From: Owenia fusiformis
Lineage: Eukaryota > Annelida > Polychaeta > Sabellida > Oweniidae
Reading direction: 5' to 3'
DNA length: 64,000 bases
NCBI GenBank assembly: GCA_903813345.2
Contig: CAIIXF020000008.1
Coordinates: forward strand, 13,500,822 to 13,564,821
Under the pieces are notes generated by a model. The model did no database searches, was not told the DNA's origin, and saw only the letters and a program-made list of their open reading frames with translations. The translations under genes were made by a program, and so were the position numbers. This document shows, one piece after another, positions 37,001 through 49,000 of this stretch (position 1 is the stretch's first letter; the number at the start of each line of letters is the position of its first letter).

Positions 37001-40000
37001 ATGGAATACAGTACATTGAAGTGCACTTGTACTAAAACATTAAGTGCATACATACAGTAAGTGTATATGTACTCATATCTTTTAAGTGCATGTTTACTAC
37101 TGTACTTACCAATCGCTGAGAAAGTTGTCTATTTGCCATAATTTCTTTTTCTAATTGTCTCTCTTTCTCAGCCAACTTTGATCGAAGCTGCAAAAGTTAG
37201 AGTCAAATTCGTTAAATCTTTAATGCATTATCAGACTATCACATTACAGATGGCAGAGGCTTTGGTCAAATTAGATATTTACTCAGAGTCCATCTAATGA
37301 AAGTTTACCATATCCAAGTGCATCATTTGGTTTTAAATTGAGATTTGATAAAGGCCGGTGGCTACCTTATCTTTTTAATACATCTATTTTAAACAAGCCA
37401 TATTTCAACTGTATTCAGATTGAATATGATACAGGACCGTAATATTACCATATCCCCATGTTCCCTCTTCAAGTTTATTAACAAAGTTGGACAGGCAGAA
37501 TGACAGACACGATAGAATAGCAACCAATTGTAAATACAATGGATTCCGAAATACGTACCTGATCTACATCACTAGACCCAGAGCCAGCCTGGAAGTACAA
37601 TAGGCATTAAATAATGCATACTTACACCAGGAAGATCAATTTGAAATGAAACTTTAAAAACTTGAAATCATAATTTGCTATTTAATTATGTAAGGATTCT
37701 TGAAACAAATAAGTGTTAAAATAGTTTATTACCAAATTTTTGGGAATATCAATGTTTCAATATATCAATATTTATCGTCTAACTATTTCTATTCACACAA
37801 GTAATAAAAAAAATGTTTCGTGCTATACTGGGTCAGTAATACAAGACACAACAACAACAGCAATAATGACAAAGCAAGCCTGATGTGATGTGATATGTAA
37901 AGCACACTTTAGTGATCACAACATAGAGGAATTCACTTTACTGTGAGATGAATTCAACCCAACTGCTCCATTTAAAGGATTTGAGGATACAGAAAAATTC
38001 CCCCTAGCACAAATGTAGGAGGTGTGTTAAGAACACTAGTTCCCTCCCAAATTGATAGAGGCAGTGTTCTCCCAAAAGTTCTTCAGTCGGGGTAAATTTT
38101 TCATTTACAAGTGGGTGCAAGTCCTTCTAAATCACGAGAGGGTGCAGAAGTGGGTGGCAGATCACTAGGGTAGAATATCTTGGTCCCGATCTTGGTTTAG
38201 AGTACCAGCACCATCCATTAGACAGAATATGGTGCAAATGATAAATATAGATGCAATTTAGAACCGAGTATTGTGGTTTAAAGTGATTTCCACTGTGTTG
38301 TATTCACTTCTTGTGTTCGATCTTAGCAAATGCAAAATAAAATTTCATGGTGGTCCTGCACTTCCATGTTTCATCTCATATTCCTCATATTTCAACAATT
38401 GACCATCATCATATTTTATATTAAGGGACCACGCCACAATGTCAATGTTATTTTTGCGAAATTAAAAGGATTTGACTTCCCTCCCTATCTTTGTTATCAT
38501 CACTTATGGACATTGTAATTACATTATTATTCCCATTACAATTTTTTCGTAGCTTCACAAAATTGGGTGTTTACCCCTCACAAAAACATCATTTTCGCAC
38601 AAAATGTCACATTGACATTTGATGTGGCCCTTTAGGGAGAGGAATTACCGCGATACATGAGCAAGCTATGTGAGTCTACCTTGTCGACTGTGTCTATGAT
38701 CTCCCAGTCGCAATGCGTCAAGTTTGCCAGAGTCGAGTAGTCCTAGTGAAAGCAGATAGATGGCAGAGGTGTAGCATGAGCTGTTGTAGTAAAGTAACAC
38801 ACCCACAAAACTGTGCTTTTGTATTTAAGTAACATACCCCCTAAACTTCTGTGTATCATACTTTTTAAATTTAATCTGCAACATAGGGTCAAATCCTATG
38901 CCAAGGACTGCTGTGAAAAAGTCACTTCAACATTGTTTTAAATGGTATAGTGAGTGATAAAGAAAGGCAGAATCTAGAGCTTAAGCACAGATGTACAGAA
39001 ATACAAAGATCTTCCTGTACAAAATGGAGTTTATCAAGCGGTATGTTACTTTTTATGTGAGTTAAGTAAAGGTGAAGGACATCTACAAATATGGGGAGTG
39101 TTATTATGCAAAATGTAAAAATAAGTGATTATTCAAAGAGCATAATTTTTTGATACAAGTCATGATTTTAATGATTATGAATAAACAATTAGCTGATGAT
39201 ATAGCCATGCCCCTTTAAAAGCATATAATCATTACAAAATAATCAAAATATATTGCGTTTCTGCCAAATGAGACCTTTTCTGAAATTTTCTAATGTGACA
39301 GATAAGCCTTAAATATTAGAGTTGGGTCAGTCAGTTGGCTTTGAAATAAAATGATATCCCCTAATAATACAAGGGAATCTATACTATTGATACAAAAAAA
39401 CGCACAAAACTGAAGGGCAAAAACTGAAAATTTTACGAAACTATGACCGACCCTCCTCTATTAATAAATATCCACCACCATATTACAAGAGTGATTCAAA
39501 GCTAGCAGCCACAGATGAATATGATCATACAAAGCTAGCAGCTAACTGTTGTTTTGTATAAAATACCTTTGTTTTCTGGCTTAGCTCATTTTGTAGGTTT
39601 TTAACTAGATCTTGTTCAGCTTTAAGTGAATCCTGTCCTATTTTTACAGTGGAGTTAAGGCGAACATTTTGTGTCCCTAACTCCTTGGAAGTTTTCCGTT
39701 CTTCTGCAAGTTCTCCCTTTAATTGCTCTATGAGCTACAAGATTACAGAAATGGGAAAATTAGAAAAAATACAAAATTTAAAATGCCATGGAAGAGGGTT
39801 TGCCAAATATGGAACCCTTTTGTTTTGGTTACATTTATATCAAAATGTAACTAAATGAACAACTTGGCTACAAAAATTAAAGAAAACTATTAATTCACTA
39901 TATTAGTTTCTTCTGAATTCCATGGCATTTCAATATCACAAAAAAGAAAGATGGGAAAATGTTAGCTTAAATATTACTACTTTAGTGATCTTGTTACAAA

Positions 40001-43000
40001 TCATCTAAAATGCATTCTAGTCATCATCTAACAGTATAAATACTCAAATTTCACTCTAAGGTTGTATCATTAGTATAGACTAAGTTTCTAAGGATAACAG
40101 GGTGTCCATTAAGTTTTAATCTTGTGAATTTTGGATATTGTCAGAACATGACATTATATATTACAAAAAAGAAATTTGAAATATTATACTTATTTACTTA
40201 TTGGACACCCTTATATATTCATTGAGTGTTCCAGTACAACACACATTATCATGTCACCTGTAACTTGCATCATTAATAGACTTTGATACAAACCGTCCTT
40301 TCCAAAAATAAAAACTTTCAAACTTTGAGATTTAAAGTAAAGAAGGTTTGTATGAAAATCAATTATTCATGGTACAAGTTCAAGGTCATTTGAGACTGGG
40401 CAATTTTAGGTACAAGGCACTAGAAAAATGTCAACATATCATAATGGTCATTATTGTCATGAAGTACATAAAATATTAATTCACTGATAGGCTATCACAA
40501 TATCAGTTCTGTACCAAAGCTCCTTGTGCCCACTTATACACTCTAAATTATATTTGTAAATGCAATGTATTTGAAAAATGCCTCATTTTCTCGATTTCTG
40601 AAGACTATGGACTTCATCATATAACCGCCCCCCTTTCTCTATTTCTATGTGACAATATGACCATTATGACATCAAAGTATTCACTAAAGGAGGTACTAGA
40701 CTCCCACAAACCTTCAATAGATCAGAATTGTCTACTGGTCGTGCATCCACTGTATCTATAGATTGACTGGACTGTAGTTCATGTTTCTCAGACTGTTGAA
40801 GTTCACCTTGTAACCTCTCAATTTTTTGTTCCATCTGAAATAAGATAATTTAATGTAAGGAAATGTAGAATTGAGAAAGTTATGTACGGATATACCTCCG
40901 AACAGTTATTTCATAGAAGATTGAGGGGACTAAATGCATGTTAGAAATAGCTAGTTGAACCAACTTTAAGAATATGCTAACTGTATTAGCTCTTACAATT
41001 TCAAATAATTATCAATACTTTGATATAAATAACAAATTGTTACAATGTTAATCAGACAAATAGTTCTTGAGTTATTGCAATGCTATTAGAATTCAATTTT
41101 TGTTTTCAAATCAATTTACAAAAAAGTTACAAATATAAGTCCCATAATCTGTTGTTTCCTTAGCAACAGATACAGGTATATTACCAAAAGTTAATACATC
41201 TACATTAATGACTTACATTTTACCCAATTAGCAAAATATGAAAGAAGAAACCTGATATACATGTTTTTGAATGTAACCCCAATGTTATTGGTATTGAGTA
41301 TTTGAGTATTGCACTTGTATTTGTATGATTATCAAATCTATGTGAACGTCCATTGAATGAGTATTTTAGTGAAAGTCCATTGAATGAGTATTTTTGTGAA
41401 TGCCCATTAAATGAGTGTTTTTGTGAAAGTCCATTGAACAAGTATTTTAGTGAAAGCCCATTGAATGAGTATTTTTGTGAATGCCCATTAAATGAGTATT
41501 TTAGTTAATGCCCATTAAATGAGTATCTTAGTGAAAGCCCATTGAATGAGTATTTTAGTGAATGGCCATTAAATGAGTATTTTAGTGAATGCTAATTGAA
41601 GGAGTATTTTAGTGAATGCCCATTAAATGAGTATTTTAGCGAATGCTCACCAATAGAGTATTTGATAAAAGGTTAATTGTATTTGAGTGAAAACCAATTG
41701 TATGAATCTTTGAGTAAAGGTCAAATGGATGAATAAATAAGTGAAAGACCAGGGTGTAAATGTCAAATGGATGAATATTTGAGTGAAAGCCCAGGATGAA
41801 AGTTCCTTATAAGCCAATATACACACACACAGACACACACTCAAACAAAATATGCAACTCGAGAAATCTCTATTTTGACAGTTTTAATGAAACACGTAAT
41901 GCATTAGTGCAGTATTTTTAAACATTGTAAATGTGTAGTATAAGGTAAAAATGACCCCTGATATGAAAAAAGTTAGAATGCAGAAAAAAATGTGAGAGCA
42001 TGCAATGAACCTAAAACCATGTAGTGTAGTGATACATTAAAGCAAGAGTCTCATGCAAGCCAAACATTCTTTGGGACTACCTTCTCAACTGTGCCTTTCA
42101 GGGCATTATATGTTAACTCCATCTCCTACAATACATATTAGTAGAAAAGCTAGCAATTCCTCTAAAGAACATCAATGCAGCAAAATATTAAAGTCACATG
42201 ATATTTTGGTCATATACATATTCCATATATTGAGGAGACATCTTTTAGGAATGATTCACATCCATGTGAATGTGTAATGTGAACTTACAGGATGTCCCCA
42301 AATATCTGGATTAAAAAACTGCAAATGTTTCATCAGGTTAATACGAGACACTCTGTTTTTAACTATAATGTTGTTAATATATAGAACCTAGTATCATACT
42401 CAAGTCTACCATAACCAACCTGAACTATCTCATCAATATGGTTGACTACGAGACAATAGAGTATACTTAAACAGGCTAAAAATATGACAATAACATGCGA
42501 TTAGGGAGATGTATTCATGTTTGTTGGTCTAATGAACAGCTTCTGATGCTGGAGTAAAATACACTTTTACATCTTATCTGGCAGACAATGAATATTCTAA
42601 GTCATGCAACCATGCAAGCATGTTAGCCATGCAAGCATGTTAGCCATGCAAACAGTTTTATACAAATAAACAGAGGCACATGCATTATTTCATTGCCTCA
42701 TTATGTATCATTTTGTTATAGACAGGAAAAAACTGATGCTCAAAATATAAGAGACGACTGGAGATAAATATTATATATACCTCGGTATTGGAATTTTTTA
42801 GCTGTTCACGTAATTGTTTCACTTCTGTTTCAGTCTGCAAAAAATGATATAAACACAATTTAATGGTGGGAAAATATGGTACTCGTATGGAATTTAATGG
42901 TAGGGGATAAATACAATATTCTCTATTGGTATTAACTGTGAAGACTTTTAAGTGATATTCATCACACATTGGGAAGGGTTAAATACCATATCCATTTTTA

Positions 43001-46000
43001 ATAGGACAGAATAAATAAATACTGTAAAACACTTTCAAACTGCTACACTCTCATTTTGCCTCTCGTTTTTGGATAAAACAAATGATGAATAATAGAGGTA
43101 AAAATATGATTTTTTCGTGAATATGACCAGGAATAAATGTGATATTCACCTCTTGCTGCTGAGACTGTGATAGTTGCAATCGTTCTTGCCACTTGGCCTC
43201 CTCTTGTTCTACACTGGTCTGTAGTTTATTCAGGATAGACTCAGTATTGGCAAGTACTGACTTGTAGTTCTCTACCTGTGATTGAAGCTTCTCTTCATTT
43301 TCTTTGGCTGCTGAGAGTTCCTTCTCCAAGGCGGGATCCTAAGTTGAGATATAAGTTATGATATAGATGTATAAATCATAACGATTTAATTCATGATACA
43401 GATTAGTCTAAGTCATGATAGTGATGTTTCGCTGGAGAGTTTAAATCAATATATTGTTCATTAAATAAGTTTTTAAAGGATATTTATACAACTGAATGCA
43501 AATAACATCTATGAATAATATTACCTTGACAACAGAAGTCTTTGTTACATAATGGGTGATTTCTTTCTCAAATACTTTCATCCATTCTTCATGTGTCTAA
43601 AAAAACGAAACAGAGATCCATTTATTCACATGTACATTTTCTCCTGGAGGGACTCACTTATTACATGTAAATAGACAGGGCATTCAATAAGTATTGCCCC
43701 ACTTATGACAATGGTTACCATAGTAACCATAACTTTGTCAATTCTACATTGATTGTCAGAAAAGTTTGACAGGATAAGGTCAGATATATGTTTCTTATGT
43801 TGTGAAAGTTTCATGAAGAAAAAAGCAAGAAAGAAAAGTTATAGGAAAATTAGCAATACATGTTTGAAAACTTCAGAGGAATCTGTTTCTTCAATTACAT
43901 ATACAGTATATTCTTTGTCCATATTTTCTTGAATGAAATGAATAAAATTCACTTCGGTCAAGGAGCGAGTATGAACTTATGAGGTACACAATTGGAAACA
44001 CAATATGTCACACTGACCTTTATTGTTTCTGTGATCTTGATTTGTGGGAAGATCTTAAGAAGTGTTTCCTGAGCGGAGACCTCCTGGCTGGCTATTTGCT
44101 CCACACTGTCCGCCTGAAACAAATATTTGAAACATATCAATTTTATCAAGGTATTATCTACTGCACAGGAAATATTAAGTTAATCTGAAACATAAAATCA
44201 AATCCTATGCTAAGGACTCATGTGAAACAAGGCACAGATGTGAACAATATCGTACCTAAAACACAGCAGTGTGACAGTGAAGAATTTGGGACGGAAAATC
44301 CAAAATGGCCACCTTAAAATTTAAACTAATCAGTTCTTAACTTTGATATGTAGAAACATACCTGAAATTTCAGATGAATCCGTCAAATGGTTTGGCTGGA
44401 AACCTGTAGACAAGTCTTGAAAGTGAAGATTTTAGGACAGAAAATCCAAAATGGCCATCTTAAAATTAACCCAGAATGCCCAAAAACTAATCAGTTGTTA
44501 ACTTTGATACGTAGAAACATCCCTGTAAATTTCAAATGAATCCGTCAAATGGTTTGGCTGGAAACCTGTAGACAAGTCTTGAAAGTGAAGATTTTAGGAC
44601 GGAAAATCCAAAATGGCCACCTTAAAATTTACCCAGAATGCCCAAAAACTAATCAGTTCTTAACTTTGATACATAGAAACATTCCTGAAAATTTCAGATG
44701 AATCTGTCAAATGGTTTGGCTGAAAACCTGTAGACAAGCTGAAAAGTGAGACGCCGCCCGTCAAGCTGACTACAATATCGTACCTCTTGTTAGGTACGAT
44801 AAAAATCACTCCACCCTGGTGGGAATCGAACACACAACCTCCCGATTACATGTCAGATGCTCTCTTTTATGGAGGTATCATTTACTGTACAGGAAATATT
44901 AAGTTTCTTTCATGTATACATTACTGAGATTGCCATTGCTTCATAACCATGTTGATCAACTAAGGGAAATAACACCAAGTTTTACTCTTATCATTATGCT
45001 CTGTTCATTTGCTTTAATCAGATTGGACAAAAATGTTTCTTTGGTAATTATGGTGCCTGAACTTATATATAACTTGATGTACAGAAAACTTGAATCTTAG
45101 TGGAACTGGTTTTTACACAAACATTTAAAGTATTTAAACTCATTTGAACATTTTCTGATAGAATTCATTGTAGCTTATTACTGAATTTAAAGTACTAGCT
45201 AAACCTTTATTCATAATCAAACACACTCATTCTAACACAAATGAACTGATTATACTAAATAAAAATAATAAGAATAAATGAAATCTTTTTACGTTGGAAC
45301 CACAACACGCTGAAGTCTACATGAGAGTATTTATAACTCTACACTACATTGCCCAATACATACATACCTTTTGATGTTTCTTTTTCTTCTGTTTTGCATT
45401 AAAGCATTAAGAATATCATAAATGAGATCTATATTGCCATTTGCATTTATTCAAGAATGTAATTATAATGAACATGTATAACTTGCTATAACTCTATATT
45501 CAGGAAATATCAATCCGAGTAATAGGTTTTTTTAATACTATTATATGGGGGTATTGATAGCACATATTTCATGTTTTCAAATGTTGCACATATTTGAAGG
45601 AGTTGCTCTATTATATACTGGCTACAAACCTTGGACTGTTTAACTGCAACTTGTACTTTCTCTTCAGCTACCTTCTCTGCAGCAGCAACTGCTTCCATTG
45701 CTTTCCAGTTCTTCTCTCTTAATTCCTGCAATGTATCACCATTATTAGTGCTGTTATGCTCGATATAAAATAATGGCAGATGAAGATGCCCACCTCTTAC
45801 CGCAAATACTAAATGCAAGTCATGACAAGGCATTCATTTTTGCCTCTCACTGAATTTAAAGTACTCTGGACCAAATAGTACAGGTTGCATCTAAATTATC
45901 ATGAATTATATAATTTTAATATTCTTCTATATCACTCATGAACTACGTTCAGAGTGAAAACTAGACAACAGCAACGCCAAAGCATAGCAAATCCCATCAA

Positions 46001-49000
46001 ACAGCCATGGCTGGCATTTTTACAAACTAAGTATATAGCAAAAATGGCAGCCATTTTTCAAAATGGCCACCTTCTACCAAAAGTGTCATTAGACAGTGTG
46101 CCATGCTTATAGTATTCACATACCAAATATGAATAAAATCGCTCTCCACAACATTTCGAGATACAGTAAAATAAGTTAAAATGGCGGCCATTTTGAAAAT
46201 CGGCTTAGGAGCAGAACTTCTACCCCCATAGGGTATATGTATACAGAATATGAACAAATCGGGCCAACAGTTTTTGAGGTATTGCCCGGACTGACGGATG
46301 GACATACAGACAGACGTACAGATGGAAGCATTCCCTATATCCCTATGGGATAATAAAAATAAATGATTAACTCCACATATGCGCAATTGCAGATCTATTT
46401 CAGATTTATAACTCACATCATTTTTCTTTCTTTGGGCAGCTAGTTCCTCTTGAAGTTTGGAAACTTCCTGGCTATCCCCAGATGTAACGGATTCCTGGGT
46501 TTGCAGACTATTGTATTTTTCCTGCAATTCCTGGAAACACATATGAAATAAGAGTTATGCCTAAGTCACATTTGATCTCCAGCAGCCATACTGTGACTGT
46601 AGCTTCCCAAAATCAAGAGAAATAGACAGCATTATAACCAGTGCGATGCTAGATTTTCTATACCGATTTTGTGAAGCTACAGCTGCCATAGAGCAAATGT
46701 GACTGAGGCTTCAATCATTTGTTGAGGTTCATGTGGCTTTGCAAATCCATATTACAAACCTTATTATTGTGGATATCTATAAGTCTGTCCAAAAGTGGGT
46801 TAATGGGTTTAGATTAAATTGTATCTAAAAGGAGAACCAAGTCCCCATTGCATTGATCGATACAGACTCAGGACTAGTCATTCAATTTTAACCAATTATA
46901 ACAAGAGATCAAAATAAACCCAGAAAATATAGGCTTACTAATCAAATTTGCTTCCCTATTACATTTATATCAAAACTTATTCTATATATGTGTGATATAA
47001 ACCCATAAAGAACCATTTTATAACTTATCTAGTTGACAATGATTAAAACAAACAGTCAACCAAAAATGCCAAGTCAAGAATTTTCATATCAAACAGAGGT
47101 TTGTTATTCCCATCAGGCCAGTTTGAAAAAGCATTATGGGAGAAATAAGCACTCTTTGTAAAAAATATGCAAGTTTTAATGGTTAAAATTGAAATACAAA
47201 TTCTAACCAGCTGAGTCTAACATGACACACTACAATACAACTAAAAAAGCCAAATATAGCTAAAGGGTTGAATGAATAAGAGTCAATAGAAAGTGATTAA
47301 ATAAAGCAAGGATATCGGCTCTGATATCACAAGGTGTAAATCATTCATACAATCACAATTTACTGTATTCCAGTATTCAAGGTAGGCAGTTTCATCCATT
47401 TCCATTTAAAAGCTAATAAGCAGCCCTGGTAAAGGACAGAGGAGAGTTGGGGGTCAATGGAAGTTTTGTGAGGCATGTTAGAACTCAAGTTTTGCAATAT
47501 ATTCACAGTATTCTACCCAGTATGTTTTTTCTCAAGTAGCTGCAAAATTCTCATTTTAAATTGGTCAAATATGACATTTTTCATGACATTTGGAAGTATC
47601 TGCAAATGAGCCTCAATAATGGAGAGATCACTGAATAATATTGTTGGTGAATAACGTCCTAAGATTCTCAACTTAGTGGATTTATTCACCAACATGCAGT
47701 CAACTATAAACACCATAACTAATATATCAAATAACAAATAAATATAACCCGAACAAAAGCAGGGTGGCCATTAGATGTGCTGTATTGTATTTAATCCATA
47801 TCTCTTTTCTTTGTTTCTTTTTATAAATGTGCCAAATGTTAATGAAAATCAGTGCAAGATTCATGACTAGTGACCACCATTTTCCATTCTCCATGAACAC
47901 AGGATTACTTAACTCCATCCATATGAAAATAATGTAACTTTGTGTTCTAGGAGATACACTGCCAATCTATATCAGTATCATATGGTCCCATACTTGAACT
48001 TACCATATGATACCATTATTACAAATTGGGTGTGTATTGTGCAACCATGTTAACAATAAAACCCCTTCATTCCATGCATAGAAACTGGAATAGAGATGTC
48101 AGTAGGGAGTCTTACATCGTAAGAATTCTTGGTTGAGTCGAGAGCCTCACGTAAGGCAGAAACTTGGGACACCTTAGTGGTCAGTTCTAACTGGAGAACA
48201 GTCATTTCCTCCGCAAATGTATCACATTTAGCAACTATCTTGGCTGTTTCTTTTAGTTTGCTGACCAGCTCCTACATGCAGAAAACTTACTCCCTCAAAT
48301 ATCACAACACCAAGCATCAGCCGAACAAGGCAGACATTTTTTAAACTCAAATTATTCTGAATATTTTATTATAGATTACCTCAATAAAAATAAAGTGGTA
48401 TAAAATAATTCTTAATTCATTCTGTTACTTAGGCAACCAATATAATTCAACACTGTTGAGATGATATCAAGTCTGATGACATTTCAACATCAAATTTGAC
48501 ACCATCCGCTTGTTTGTCACTGAAATTGATGCCAATTCCCCTGCCAATTCGACGTCTTATTTGTGCTGAAATATTGGTTGGAGCTAACAGGTGTAATTTT
48601 CACACCTTTTCTTTGTCTAGATTTGCCAAATCTACTCGAGTATACAAAGATGCCATAAGTATCAGAATGAGTTGTGGCAAAATTAAAAATTAAGGCTCTA
48701 CACTTTTAGGATGATGGCTTCTATGTTGGCAATATAAGAGAAGACAGGAAAAGCCGTGAAATCTTTCGAATGGAAAAAGTCTACACTATACATGGTATGC
48801 AAACAAGTCATAATCTACTAAAATATATAGAGATGAAACCATGAATGATTGCCTTTAAGAGAATAGCTGGATTGTGGGGATTGCTTTTGTTATTAGTTTG
48901 TTAGCTTTAGAAGACCCATGCGTACAATGCCACCTGATCATATCAATATAAGATATTTACATAAAATGAAATTTAGTATCATTGAAATAAGGCTCCTGCC

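Larger units (their letters stand above)
31064..37109 (-). other. last intron of the RRBP1-like gene
   Basis: About 6 kb. It contains a MITE-like copy (35190-35369), a small tandem repeat (33851-33964) and several plus-strand frames around 34.5-35.0 kb that look random. No further in-phase exon was found on either strand. Confidence 0.6.

Noticed and set aside
44808-44876. Functional tRNA gene
   Set aside because: Only the 3' half resembles a tRNA; the acceptor stem and A box are not convincing, so it is listed as SINE-like.
46027-46416. Extension of the exon R frame to 171 codons
   Set aside because: The frame runs past a good GTGAGT donor into a dispersed repeat; coding similarity stops at KKND.
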